Positions 14,928 to 24,012 of a stretch of DNA of 64,000 nucleotides are shown piece after piece (position 1 is the first letter of the stretch; every line of letters begins with the position of its first letter). The position numbers and the translations under genes were made by a program. The notes below the pieces were generated by a model that did no database searches, was not told where the DNA came from, and worked only from the letters and a program-made list of their open reading frames with translations. This DNA is from CBDFGN01 sp965247065 (GTDB taxonomy: Bacteria; Bacteroidota; Bacteroidia; Cytophagales; Cyclobacteriaceae). The DNA lies in NCBI GenBank assembly GCA_965247065.1, contig CBDFGN010000006.1, positions 3,410,001 through 3,474,000 of the forward strand. The letters run 5' to 3'.

Positions 14928-17447
14928 ATGGGAAGAGCCTTAGTCGGTGATATTGGGCACCTGTTGGTTGTGGTTGCATTCGTTACCTCCTTAGCTGCCA
15001 CCTATGGATATTATCGTGCTTCTCAGGAAAAAGCCGGCGAAAACTCCTGGCTCCTTTATGGTCGCAGGGTGTTTTATTTCCATCTACTATCGGTTGTTGG
15101 AGTGGTCGTGGCGCTATTTGTGATTATCTACAACCATTATTTCGAATACCACTACGCCTATAGTCATTCGTCCTTAAACTTACCTACGCACTATATGATC
15201 TCCTGTTTCTGGGAGGGTCAGGAAGGCAGCTTTCTACTTTGGATATTTTGGAACGCCATCCTCGGTGTTTTGCTCCTAAACATCAACAAATCGTGGGAAG
15301 CACCTTTTCTAACGATCTTTGCCGCGGTGCAAACCTTCCTGACCTCCATGATCCTCGGAATAGTGCTACCGGTTTTGAATATCAAGATTGGAAGTGATCC
15401 CTTCATCCTACTAAGGGATGCGGTGCAGGCTCCTATATTTGAGCTCAACCCTGAGTTTGTACCTGCCGACGGCACCGGGTTGAATCCGCTTTTGCAAAAC
15501 TATTGGATGGTGATTCATCCGCCAACATTGTTCCTGGGATTTGCGGCTACCCTGATTCCTTTCTCCTTCTGCATCTCCGGGTTATGGAAGCGGAAATATA
15601 AGGAATGGATAACGCCAGCGCTACCCTGGACCCTATTTGCGGCCATGGTGCTTGGGGTTGGAATACTGATGGGCGGTTACTGGGCATATGAAACACTGAA
15701 CTTTGGAGGGTATTGGAATTGGGACCCAGTGGAAAACGCAGTATATGTCCCCTGGCTGATTCTCGTGGCAAGCTATCATACCATGATCACCTACCGAAAT
15801 AGCAGTACTGCACTTAGAACGTCCATCGTCCTGGTTATCTCAACCTTTGTTCTCATTCTGTATTCAACTTTTTTGACTAGAAGCGGAATTCTTGGGGACG
15901 CCTCGGTACACTCGTTCACGGATTTAGGATTGTCCGGGCAGTTATTAATTTACCTATTGACATTCACCTTGCTAGCGGTGGTACTCGCGGCCAGGAGATG
16001 GAAACAAATTCCCTCGGATGGTAAGGAAATATCTTCGTACTCCAGGGAATTTTGGATTTTCATAGGAGCCGCTACCCTGTGTCTTATGGGTTTTCAGGTT
16101 TTGGTGCCCACATCCATCCCGGTGTATAACTCCATTATGGAGTCTCTGGGCTTTGAGTCAAATCTGGCCCCTCCAGCCAACCAGATTGAGTTCTACACCC
16201 GGTTTCAGCTTTGGTTTGGAGTGGCGGTTGCTTTTCTTTCAGGCACCGGCCAATTTTTTTGGTGGAAAAGGATGGACCCAGCGGCCCTCAAAAATGCAAT
16301 AACTGCGCCGATTATCGTAACCTTGGTTGGATCGAGTTTGATAATAGCCTTTTCGAGCATTTCGAAGCTAAGCTTCCTGGTATTGCTGACCGTTGGAATT
16401 TACTCAATCGTAGCCAATGGTTTTATACTCTTCAAGATTCTTAAGGGCAACGTCAAAATATCAGGTGGTTCTGTGGCTCACATTGGGATAGCCATGATAT
16501 TAATTGGCATTCTTTTTTCATCTGGATTCTCTAAGGTGATTTCGATCAATCATTCCGGTTTGAGACTGTTCGAAAACGCAAGTGAAAATATGGACCGTGA
16601 AAATGTCCTGTTGTGGCTGCAGGAACCCAGAAAGATGAGCAATTATGAGTTATTGTATAAAGGGCCCAGAATCGAACTTAAAGAGGCCCCGGGCTATTTT
16701 GATCCGGATCTGTTCCTTAAAACCCGAAATCCTAACCTTGTGGTTGCGAATGAGGATATTACCAGAAATAATAGCGTACTGTATCAGAAAGGAGACACCA
16801 TAGAGATTTACCCAGAAAACACCTTTTACGAGGTTGAATACAACTCCGGGAATGGAAAAAAGTTCTCACTTTATCCTAGAGCCCAGATTAATCCACAAAT
16901 GGGTGGCTTATTGGCTTCACCGGATATAAAGAAATACTTGACTAAGGACCTGTATACTCACGTTTCAGCCGTCCCCGACCCCTCCGAGGAGTTGGAGTGG
17001 AGCGATTTAGTGGAGTCCAAGATCCAAATCGGTCAACAGTTTTTTGTAAATGACTTTGTAGCTATCCTTGAGGGAGTCCAGAGAATTGACGATGTTCCGG
17101 GGGTTGAACTGAGTCCGGAAGATGTAGCCATTAAAGCTGCAATTGCCGTTCAAGGTAAAGCCAGAAGCCACATTTTAGAGCCGATTTATCTGATCAAAGA
17201 CAGAACGGTAGGTCGCATTCACGATGATAGCCGCGAGTTGGGAATTAGACTCACTTTAATGAACGTTATCCCGGAAGAAAATAGCTTTGTAATTGGAGCC
17301 GAAACGACCCAAAAGGACTATATCGTTCTAAAGGCCATTGAAAAACCCCTGATCAATATCCTGTGGTCCGGTACCCTCATCCTAATATTTGGCTTTATCC
17401 TGGCCATAAACAGGCGCTACAAGGATTTCAAGGACAGCTTAGAATAG
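14928..17447 (+). CDS. ccmF: Cytochrome c haem lyase CcmF
   Basis: The 839-residue multi-spanning protein joins haem to apocytochrome c. MVIHPPTLFLGFA supplies a conserved histidine, and FGGYWNWDPVENAVYVPWL is the WWD haem-handling motif, followed by SYHTMI. HSFTDLGLSGQ is also family-typical. After about residue 540 comes a large periplasmic domain, ending in one membrane helix and a short charged tail. It begins directly after the ccmE stop with no spacer. It is longer than the proteobacterial protein because of the enlarged soluble domain, which may compensate for the absent CcmH. Confidence 0.95.
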   Translation: MGRALVGDIGHLLVVVAFVTSLAATYGYYRASQEKAGENSWLLYGRRVFYFHLLSVVGVVVALFVIIYNHYFEYHYAYSHSSLNLPTHYMISCFWEGQEGSFLLWIFWNAILGVLLLNINKSWEAPFLTIFAAVQTFLTSMILGIVLPVLNIKIGSDPFILLRDAVQAPIFELNPEFVPADGTGLNPLLQNYWMVIHPPTLFLGFAATLIPFSFCISGLWKRKYKEWITPALPWTLFAAMVLGVGILMGGYWAYETLNFGGYWNWDPVENAVYVPWLILVASYHTMITYRNSSTALRTSIVLVISTFVLILYSTFLTRSGILGDASVHSFTDLGLSGQLLIYLLTFTLLAVVLAARRWKQIPSDGKEISSYSREFWIFIGAATLCLMGFQVLVPTSIPVYNSIMESLGFESNLAPPANQIEFYTRFQLWFGVAVAFLSGTGQFFWWKRMDPAALKNAITAPIIVTLVGSSLIIAFSSISKLSFLVLLTVGIYSIVANGFILFKILKGNVKISGGSVAHIGIAMILIGILFSSGFSKVISINHSGLRLFENASENMDRENVLLWLQEPRKMSNYELLYKGPRIELKEAPGYFDPDLFLKTRNPNLVVANEDITRNNSVLYQKGDTIEIYPENTFYEVEYNSGNGKKFSLYPRAQINPQMGGLLASPDIKKYLTKDLYTHVSAVPDPSEELEWSDLVESKIQIGQQFFVNDFVAILEGVQRIDDVPGVELSPEDVAIKAAIAVQGKARSHILEPIYLIKDRTVGRIHDDSRELGIRLTLMNVIPEENSFVIGAETTQKDYIVLKAIEKPLINILWSGTLILIFGFILAINRRYKDFKDSLE

Positions 17448-17455
17448 TTTTATTA

Positions 17456-17469
17456 ACCAAACGTTTGGT
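17456..17469. repeat. 14-bp perfect palindrome before the DUF2520 gene
   Basis: ACCAAACGTTTGGT lies 3 bp before the start codon of the next gene and 9 bp after ccmF. With its CG centre it looks like a LacI/GalR-type operator half-site pair, but a chance palindrome or a weak hairpin is equally possible. Confidence 0.35.
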
Positions 17470-17472
17470 AAA

Positions 17473-18252
17473 ATGGAATCACCCGGAGTTTCTCTGGTAG
17501 GTAGTGGCAATTTAGCAGCTAACCTCGCTCGCCGTCTCAACGATGGGGGGGCAACAATCCATGAGGTTTACGGCCGAAATCAAGAAAAAGCGTCTCTAGT
17601 AGCGGGTTCGGTTGACGCCTTACCCAAAACCGATTTGGATTTCTCCAGTAGCAAAGCTGAGGTAATTCTGATATGCACGCCGGATGAGGCGATCAAGGAT
17701 ATTGCTAGTTCCATGATCATCCCCTCGACGACGACCCTTGTGCACACTTCAGGCACCACATCTCTGGCTAGTCTTTCCGACAGGTTCATTAGTTATGGGG
17801 TGCTATATCCTCTTCAAACATTTTCTAGTTCGCACCCGGTCAGCCTAAAAAGCGTGCCCATCTTTATAGAGGCCAACAATGATGAAACCAAGAAGAGAAT
17901 TGGGCAGTTAGCCTCACTCCTATCCCCAGACGTCCGTGTAATGAGTTCTGAGGATCGTCGGATCCTTCATTTGGCGGCAGTGTTTGCTAACAATTTCGTA
18001 AATCATCTTTTGAGCATATCGGAAACATTGTTGAGGCAAATCGATCTTGATTTGGAGACTATCCAACCTTTGATCATGGAGACGGTTAAAAAAGCATATG
18101 CCATGGGACCTGCGGATGCTCAAACGGGGCCTGCCAAAAGGGAGGATATTTCAATAATAAAGGCCCATGAGAAATTACTCATAGAGCGACTTCCAGCGGG
18201 TTTGAAGATATACCAAGAGCATTCCAGGGGCATCGGCAATCTAAGACGCTAA
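17473..18252 (+). CDS. Rossmann-fold NAD(P)-binding protein with DUF2520 domain
   Basis: The 259-residue protein starts with VSLVGSGNLAANLARRL, a GxGxxA nucleotide-binding turn. It continues VILICTPDEAIKDIA as in ketopantoate-reductase/ProC-like dehydrogenases. The second half (HLAAVFANNFVNHLL and TGPAKREDISIIKAH) is the helical DUF2520 domain. The family has no established reaction. It may be an oxidoreductase on a small metabolite. It follows ccmF by 25 bp. Confidence 0.85.
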   Translation: MESPGVSLVGSGNLAANLARRLNDGGATIHEVYGRNQEKASLVAGSVDALPKTDLDFSSSKAEVILICTPDEAIKDIASSMIIPSTTTLVHTSGTTSLASLSDRFISYGVLYPLQTFSSSHPVSLKSVPIFIEANNDETKKRIGQLASLLSPDVRVMSSEDRRILHLAAVFANNFVNHLLSISETLLRQIDLDLETIQPLIMETVKKAYAMGPADAQTGPAKREDISIIKAHEKLLIERLPAGLKIYQEHSRGIGNLRR

Positions 18253-18279
18253 GCTTTATTCTTATTCAAACTAAATACA

Positions 18280-18516
18280 ATGGACAAACCCAATATTGCT
18301 CAAAAGAAACCTGTGTTAAGGGAAATGCGGCCAGGAACCTATTGGTGGTACCAATTAGGCTGAGCTCGAATCAACCTTTTTGCAAAGGTTCGCACAAAAA
18401 CCACATCGTTTGCTCCTATCCAAGTGACGATTGATCAAACCAGAAAAATTGCCTGGTGTGCCTGTAAGCACACTGGAAATGCCCCTTTCTGCGACGGGTC
18501 ACACAAAAAGCTTTAG
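18280..18516 (+). pseudogene. Decayed dual CDGSH iron-sulfur domain protein
   Basis: Starting at ATG 18280 the frame reads MDKPNIAQKKPVLREMRPGT, then YWWYQLG and a TGA at 18361. Moving one frame gives LSSNQPFCKGSHK, and an extra A in an A5 run moves it back to TTSFAPIQVTIDQ and then WCACKHTGNAPFCDGSHKKL ending at TAG 18514-18516. Total length fits a 78-residue two-domain CDGSH protein. The first cluster has lost its CxC cysteines (Tyr and Leu instead) and has CKGSH for CDGSH; the second cluster is intact. Substituted cysteines argue for true decay over sequencing error alone. Confidence 0.72.
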
Positions 18517-18570
18517 TATTCTTGTTGGAGAATTGGGTAATTTGGGAATTGGATCATCATTCAGTTTCTG

Positions 18571-19431
18571 TTGGAGTTTGAAGGTTTTTCAATTCAAGGC
18601 TTTTTCAAGCTTATCCGAGTCGTCAATCTGCTTATTGTCGGGCTGACTCAATATATGGTTGCCGTTTTTCTATGTAATAACGACCATAGCTGGTTAGAAA
18701 CCGTCCGGGACCCTAAACTAGGTATTTTGATATTTTCTACGCTATGCATTACCGCTGCCGGTTACATTATCAACGATTACTACGACATCAAAATCGATTA
18801 TATAAACAAGCCTAATCGAGTTCTGGTGGGCAGGGTACTGAAACGTCGGGTAGCCATGATCGCCCACATCGCCTTGAACGCTGTGGGCGTTGGGCTGGGT
18901 GCATTGGTTTCCCTGATGATAGGCTCTATTAATTTGGCTGCAGGATTCTTACTCTGGTTTTATTCCAATCAACTGAAGAGGCTCCCTTTCGTGGGCAACC
19001 TGCTAGTGGCGCTACTCACTGCCGCGTCCATCTTGATTCTGGTATTGTACTACCAGGCCAACCAATATCTTGTTTACACCTACGCGATATTTGCGTTCTC
19101 GATCACCTTGATCCGTGAGGTAATCAAGGACATGGAGGATCTTAAGGGAGACCAGAATTTCGGACTGCAGACACTCCCGATCTATTGGGGAATCCGCAAA
19201 ACAAAGCGCCTTCTTTACGTTCTTATCTCGGGATTCGTGATTATCATATATATCTAGCTAGCTCAACTACGGTTGCCTGTGTTAAATTTCTATTTCGCCA
19301 TGCTGGTACCGTTCATGGTGCATTATACGTACTGGCTTACACGAGCGGATACCAAGAGCGCCTACCGAAGGCTCAGTAATTACACCAAAGTAATAATGAT
19401 CAGCGGGGTACTTAGTATGGCATTAATCTAA
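18571..19431 (+). pseudogene. UbiA-family prenyltransferase interrupted by an in-frame TAG
   Basis: The frame from TTG 18571 encodes a membrane prenyltransferase with the UbiA aspartate motif INDYYDIKIDYINKPNR and the second motif REVIKDMEDLKGDQ. It stops at TAG 19255-19257 after 228 residues. The same frame continues as LAQLRLPVLNFYFAMLVPF and then HYTYWLTRADTKSAYRRLSN to TAA 19429-19431, giving about 286 codons, the normal length. The loss removes the last two membrane segments. No good ATG exists at the start either. The enzyme would attach a polyprenyl chain to an aromatic or similar acceptor. A neighbouring decayed gene supports local degeneration. Confidence 0.78.
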
Positions 19432-19436
19432 ATCCC

Positions 19437-20018
19437 ATGGTTAAAATTGCCCTTTTCGCCTCTGGAAGTGGTACCAACGCCGGCAGAATAATGGACCATT
19501 TCCAAAACCACCCCGACATAAAAGTGGCCATCCTGCTCAGTAATAATCCTCAAGCGTATGCCCTGCAGAGAGCAAAATCCTACGGTGTCCCATGCTATTC
19601 ATTTAACAGAAATACCTTTTATGAGTCCAACGAAATCCTGAAGGTCCTCGAGGAACTCGATGTATCGTTTATTTTTTTGGCTGGATTCCTTTGGCTCGTT
19701 CCTAAGGAATTGGTTGAAGCCTATCCTAACCGATTGGTAAACATCCATCCAGCCTTGCTCCCTAAATATGGAGGAAGCGGCATGTATGGCATGAACGTTC
19801 ACCGAGCGGTGTACCAAAATCGTGAACCTGAATCGGGCATCACCATACATTATGTCAATACAGAATACGACCGTGGAGAGATCATTCATCAAAGAAAATG
19901 CCCACTTGAACCAGGCGACGAACCGGCAGACATAGCCAAAAAAATTCAGAAATTGGAGCATTCCGACTATCCCAAAGTGATAGAGAACATAATTAGAAAA
20001 TCGGGCAAAAATTCATAG
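19437..20018 (+). CDS. purN: Phosphoribosylglycinamide formyltransferase
   Basis: The 193-residue enzyme transfers a formyl group from 10-formyl-tetrahydrofolate to GAR in purine synthesis. FASGSGTNAGRIMDHF is the phosphate-binding start, LAGFLWLVP the mid motif, and NIHPALLPKYGGSGMYG holds the catalytic Asn-His pair; the Asp lies in NTEYDRGEII. It begins 5 bp after the end of the UbiA reading frame. It is followed by purH, which acts later in the same pathway. Confidence 0.95.
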   Translation: MVKIALFASGSGTNAGRIMDHFQNHPDIKVAILLSNNPQAYALQRAKSYGVPCYSFNRNTFYESNEILKVLEELDVSFIFLAGFLWLVPKELVEAYPNRLVNIHPALLPKYGGSGMYGMNVHRAVYQNREPESGITIHYVNTEYDRGEIIHQRKCPLEPGDEPADIAKKIQKLEHSDYPKVIENIIRKSGKNS

Positions 20019-20046
20019 CTTTGCAGCGCACAAATTTTGGCTGGAG

Positions 20047-21573
20047 ATGCCTCGGAAAAAGATCAAATCTGCTCTAATATCAGTCTTTTACAAGAAAAAT
20101 TTGGAGCAAATAATTTCATCGCTCCAACAGCACGGAGTAACCATCTTTTCGACTGGAGGGACCCAAAAATACATAGAGGAATTGGGCGCCACGGTAAGCT
20201 CTATTGAAGAGCTGACTGGTTATCCCTCGATTTTGGGGGGCAGAGTAAAAACACTGCATCCAAAGGTCTTCGGTGGAATACTTGCGCGAAGGGAAAGCAG
20301 CAAGGACAGCAATCAAATGGAACAATACGACATCCCTCCCATCGATCTGGTAATAGTGGATCTGTATCCCTTTGAAGAAACAGTAAACTCACAAGCCGAT
20401 CACGACGAAATCGTTGACAAGATTGATATTGGTGGCATTTCTTTGATCCGGGCTGCCGCCAAGAACTACAAGGATGTTCTCATTGTAGCTTCCAGCGAGG
20501 ACTACGGCGATTTGTTGGACCTTGTAAAGGAAAAGGAATGCTCTAGCGACTTGGAGGACCGGAAAAGGTTTGCTGGGCGAGCCTTTGATGTTTCATCTCA
20601 CTACGACACCAGGATTTTCCAGTATTTTTCTAATGGAAGCGGGCCAGCATCGTTTAAACAAAGCGAGAGATATTCACGATCATTGCGGTATGGTGAGAAC
20701 CCTCACCAGCAAGGAACGTTTTTCGGCGATCTCGAGACTATTTTTGATCAGCTCAATGGAAAGGGACTTTCCTACAACAACTTGGTGGACGCCGATGCCG
20801 CAGTCAATCTGATTGACGAATTCGATCAAGAAACCGCATTTGCCATTTTGAAGCACACTAACGCATGCGGCGTAGCCACGGCCGATACAGTAGCAGCCGC
20901 CTATGGCCTGGCATTCGAAGCTGACACCATCTCGCCATTTGGAGGTGTGTTGGTCACTAATGGGGAAGTAGATTCGGAAGCTGCAGAGGAGATCGGTAAG
21001 TTGTTTTTTGAAATTTTGATTGCGCCAAGTTTCAACAACACCGCCCTGGAATTGCTAAGGGCCAAAAAGAATCGGATTCTGCTTAAGCGGAAGTACCCTG
21101 AATTGGGCCATACTCAATTTAAAAGCTTGCTCAATGGGGTTATTGTTCAGGACCGGGATTCTAAAACCGATCAGCTCGAGGATCTTGAGGCTGTAACAAG
21201 TCTCCAGCCCACCGAAAGAGAGCGGACCTCGCTTCTGTTCGCAAGTAAAATCTGCAAGCACACCAAGTCCAATGCCATAGTGTTGGCCAAAAACGGGCAA
21301 ATGTTGGCCAGTGGTGTGGGGCAAACGTCCCGGGTTGATGCTTTGAGGCAAGCAATTCAGAAAGCTGAAACCTTTGGGCTCGATCTGAAAGGCGCTGCAA
21401 TGGCCTCTGATGCCTTTTTCCCGTTTCCAGATTGTATTCAGATCGCTCATGAGGCGGGAATCATCTCAATCATTCAGCCGGGAGGTTCCATTAAGGATCA
21501 GGACTCCATTGATTCCTGCAACAAGCTGGGGTTGAGCATGGTCTTAACGGGGACCAGGCACTTTAAACACTAG
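20047..21573 (+). CDS. purH: Bifunctional AICAR transformylase / IMP cyclohydrolase
   Basis: The 508-residue protein has an N-terminal MGS-like cyclohydrolase domain (ISVFYKKNLEQII, FSTGGTQKYIEEL, GYPSILGGRVKTLHPKV) and a C-terminal transformylase domain. The latter shows RYGENPHQQGTFFG, AILKHTNACGVA, PFGGVLVTN and the end motif SDAFFPFPD. Together they complete IMP formation. A TAGCTTTG -7-like element occurs at 20016-20023, overlapping the purN stop, but no clear -33 is seen, so purH may be read from purN. Confidence 0.97.
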   Translation: MPRKKIKSALISVFYKKNLEQIISSLQQHGVTIFSTGGTQKYIEELGATVSSIEELTGYPSILGGRVKTLHPKVFGGILARRESSKDSNQMEQYDIPPIDLVIVDLYPFEETVNSQADHDEIVDKIDIGGISLIRAAAKNYKDVLIVASSEDYGDLLDLVKEKECSSDLEDRKRFAGRAFDVSSHYDTRIFQYFSNGSGPASFKQSERYSRSLRYGENPHQQGTFFGDLETIFDQLNGKGLSYNNLVDADAAVNLIDEFDQETAFAILKHTNACGVATADTVAAAYGLAFEADTISPFGGVLVTNGEVDSEAAEEIGKLFFEILIAPSFNNTALELLRAKKNRILLKRKYPELGHTQFKSLLNGVIVQDRDSKTDQLEDLEAVTSLQPTERERTSLLFASKICKHTKSNAIVLAKNGQMLASGVGQTSRVDALRQAIQKAETFGLDLKGAAMASDAFFPFPDCIQIAHEAGIISIIQPGGSIKDQDSIDSCNKLGLSMVLTGTRHFKH

Positions 21574-21622
21574 ATTATTATTATACTGAATTTTTTCCAA
21601 TATTCGAGAAAGATAGTTTGCA

Positions 21623-22651
21623 ATGGGATTATTTGACTTTTTTTCCACTGACATAGCGATAGATCTGGGCACTGCCAATACTTTGATTATTCACAAAGAC
21701 AAGGTAGTTGTCGATGAACCCTCCATAATTGCGATTAACAAGAATTCCAGTAAGGTTTTGGCCATTGGCAGGCAGGCCATGCAAATGCATGAAAAAACGC
21801 ATGACAATATAATGACGATCAGACCTCTGAAAGACGGGGTAATCGCGGACTTCCACGCCGCCGAGCACATGATTCGAGGATTGATCAAAATGATCGATGA
21901 GAACAAGCGAAGATTCTTTCCTGCGTCTCACCGGATGGTGATTTGCATTCCTTCTGGGATTACCGAAGTAGAAAAGCGGGCGGTTCGGGACTCAGCTGAA
22001 CATGCCGGAGCTAAGGAAGTCTATATGATCCACGAGCCCCTTGCGGCTGCGATCGGAATTGGTATCGACATTGAACAGCCAGTAGGTTCGATGATCGTGG
22101 ATATAGGTGGAGGCACCGCAGAAATTGCGGTGATCGCCTTATCCGGTATTGTGTGCAACCAATCTATTCGAGTGGCAGGAGACACCTTCAATAAGGACAT
22201 TCTCGACTATATGAGGCGGCAGCACAATCTGCTGATCGGGGAACGATCAGCTGAAAAAGTGAAAATCCAGGTTGGGTCAGCTCTGACCGAACTTGACGAA
22301 GCTCCCGGCGATTACGAAATCCGGGGTAGGGATCTCATGACAGGGATCCCCAAGGTAATTAAGATCTCTTATTCCCAAATTGCGTTTGCCATTGATAAGA
22401 GTGTTTCCAAGATTGAGGAGGCCGTGCTAAAGACTTTGGAAATCTCTCCTCCTGAATTATCGGCTGACATATACGATAATGGCATCCACCTTACGGGAGG
22501 TAGCGCGCTATTGAGAGGTCTAGACAAACGACTAGCTCTTAAAACCAAACTGCCTATACACGTTGCTGACGATCCCTTGAGGGCCGTAGTTCGAGGTACT
22601 GGACTTTCCCTGAAGAACCTTAAGGCTTTTAAAGCGGTTCTGATGAACTGA
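21623..22651 (+). CDS. mreB: Rod-shape determining actin homologue MreB
   Basis: The 342-residue actin-fold ATPase starts with GLFDFFSTDIAIDLGTANTL (phosphate 1 loop). VDIGGGTAEIAVI is phosphate 2 and GSALLRGLDKRLA the adenosine motif. MreB filaments under the membrane guide peptidoglycan synthesis along the cell side wall. It opens the mreB-mreC-mreD-mrdA-rodA cluster, with mreC 10 bp downstream. Its presence with PBP2 and RodA indicates rod-shaped or filamentous cells. Confidence 0.98.
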   Translation: MGLFDFFSTDIAIDLGTANTLIIHKDKVVVDEPSIIAINKNSSKVLAIGRQAMQMHEKTHDNIMTIRPLKDGVIADFHAAEHMIRGLIKMIDENKRRFFPASHRMVICIPSGITEVEKRAVRDSAEHAGAKEVYMIHEPLAAAIGIGIDIEQPVGSMIVDIGGGTAEIAVIALSGIVCNQSIRVAGDTFNKDILDYMRRQHNLLIGERSAEKVKIQVGSALTELDEAPGDYEIRGRDLMTGIPKVIKISYSQIAFAIDKSVSKIEEAVLKTLEISPPELSADIYDNGIHLTGGSALLRGLDKRLALKTKLPIHVADDPLRAVVRGTGLSLKNLKAFKAVLMN

Positions 22652-22661
22652 TAGGAAGTAG

Positions 22662-23489
22662 ATGCAAAGATTATTCCTATTCCTGCTCAAATACCGGGCA
22701 TTTATTTTTTTCACTATTCTTGAAGTATTCTGTAGCTGGTTGATCGTTCAAAACAATCAATATCAAAGTGCTTCTTTTTTCAACTCCGCCAACCAGTTCG
22801 CTGCCACTACTATGACGGTCTCCAACAATATAAAGACCTACTTCTTCCTTAGGGAGGTCAATGAGCAACTTACTGAGGAGAATGCCAGACTTCGGGAGCA
22901 ACTGAGTTCGACCGGGTCCGGAGCATACCCTGCGCCCCTAATTGATCTCCCATCGGTGATTGGATATCAATTTGAGCCGGCGCAGATCATCAACAAAACA
23001 ACTAACCGCTTTCACAACTACCTCACGATCAACAAAGGATCTGACAGCGGCATCCAACCTGGAATGGGAGTCATTGGACCTAAGGGCCTTGTAGGTAAAG
23101 TTAAGTCCTCATCAGGACGTTTTTCAACGGTCATCAGTGTTCTCAATACTGAAGTACTTGTTTCATCCCTGGTGACGAGCTCCAATACTTTTTGCACCAC
23201 CAAATGGAATGGTAAAGATCCGCAGTTCTCCAGTCTCTTATATGTACCCCGTCACGTGAATCTTGCACTTGGAGATACCGTGATAACCTCTGGGTATAAT
23301 GCTATATTCCCGGAAGGCATTCCAGTGGGCACAATCGATGAGGTGCAAATCAGCGACGAGGCGACATTCTATGAGGTAAGGGTAACGCTTGCCACCGACT
23401 TCTCAAGCCTCGCATCGGTTTACATTGTGAAAAGCCCGGTCCGCCAGGAAATCGACTCCTTACAGGCGGCAAGCACAACAGAGGACTAG
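22662..23489 (+). CDS. mreC: Rod-shape determining protein MreC
   Basis: The 275-residue protein has one N-terminal membrane helix (FIFFTILEVFCSWLIVQN). A coiled-coil segment follows around VNEQLTEENARLREQL, then the beta-rich periplasmic domain with LTINKGSDSGIQPGMGVIGP and YNAIFPEGIPVGTIDEVQ. MreC couples MreB to PBP2/RodA in the elongasome. It is one base from the mreD GTG start. Confidence 0.95.
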   Translation: MQRLFLFLLKYRAFIFFTILEVFCSWLIVQNNQYQSASFFNSANQFAATTMTVSNNIKTYFFLREVNEQLTEENARLREQLSSTGSGAYPAPLIDLPSVIGYQFEPAQIINKTTNRFHNYLTINKGSDSGIQPGMGVIGPKGLVGKVKSSSGRFSTVISVLNTEVLVSSLVTSSNTFCTTKWNGKDPQFSSLLYVPRHVNLALGDTVITSGYNAIFPEGIPVGTIDEVQISDEATFYEVRVTLATDFSSLASVYIVKSPVRQEIDSLQAASTTED

Positions 23490-23490
23490 G

Positions 23491-24012
23491 GTGGAAAGTA
23501 GAAACATCCCTTATCAATTGGTGTCATTCGGAGTCTATTTTCTGATCCAGGTCCTGCTGGTCCGAAATCTGGTTCTGTTTGACACTGCCTTCTGCTTCAT
23601 TTATATAGCTTTTATACTTCTCATACCCATAGAAGCCGGACCTCTACTATTAATGGCCTTGGGCCTGTTCTCAGGCTTAGTAATGGACGTTTTCTATGAC
23701 AGCTTAGGCATTCACTCGGCGGCCTGCGTATTCATGGCCTATTTAAGAACGCACTGTATTGGCTTGCTTACTCCTCGTGGAGGCTATGAGCAGGGTATGG
23801 TTATTTCGGTCAAAAGCATGGGTCTTGAGTGGTTTGCCACATATAGTTTCCTTTTGATTTTTTCACACCACTTGTCACTTTTGTTCCTGGAGGCAGGAGG
23901 AACTCAATGGTTCTTGTTTACCCTGAACAAGGTTTTCTTCAGCTCTTTGCTTACTTTTATTGTTGTAATTATCTTCCAATTCCTATTTTACAGGTCCGGG
24001 AGGACGGCATGA
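23491..24012 (+). CDS. mreD: Rod-shape determining membrane protein MreD
   Basis: The 173-residue polytopic protein has about five membrane segments and starts with GTG at 23491. The MreD-like stretch is GLFSGLVMDVFYDSLGIHS. Sequence conservation is low in this family; the position between mreC and the PBP2 gene makes the identity secure. Its stop overlaps the next ATG (ATGA), indicating translational coupling. Confidence 0.9.
   Translation: MESRNIPYQLVSFGVYFLIQVLLVRNLVLFDTAFCFIYIAFILLIPIEAGPLLLMALGLFSGLVMDVFYDSLGIHSAACVFMAYLRTHCIGLLTPRGGYEQGMVISVKSMGLEWFATYSFLLIFSHHLSLLFLEAGGTQWFLFTLNKVFFSSLLTFIVVIIFQFLFYRSGRTA

Noticed and set aside
18431..18646. Plus-strand open frame of 71 codons
   Set aside because: It is an out-of-frame shadow of the decayed CDGSH gene and the start of the UbiA frame; no family motif is seen in it.
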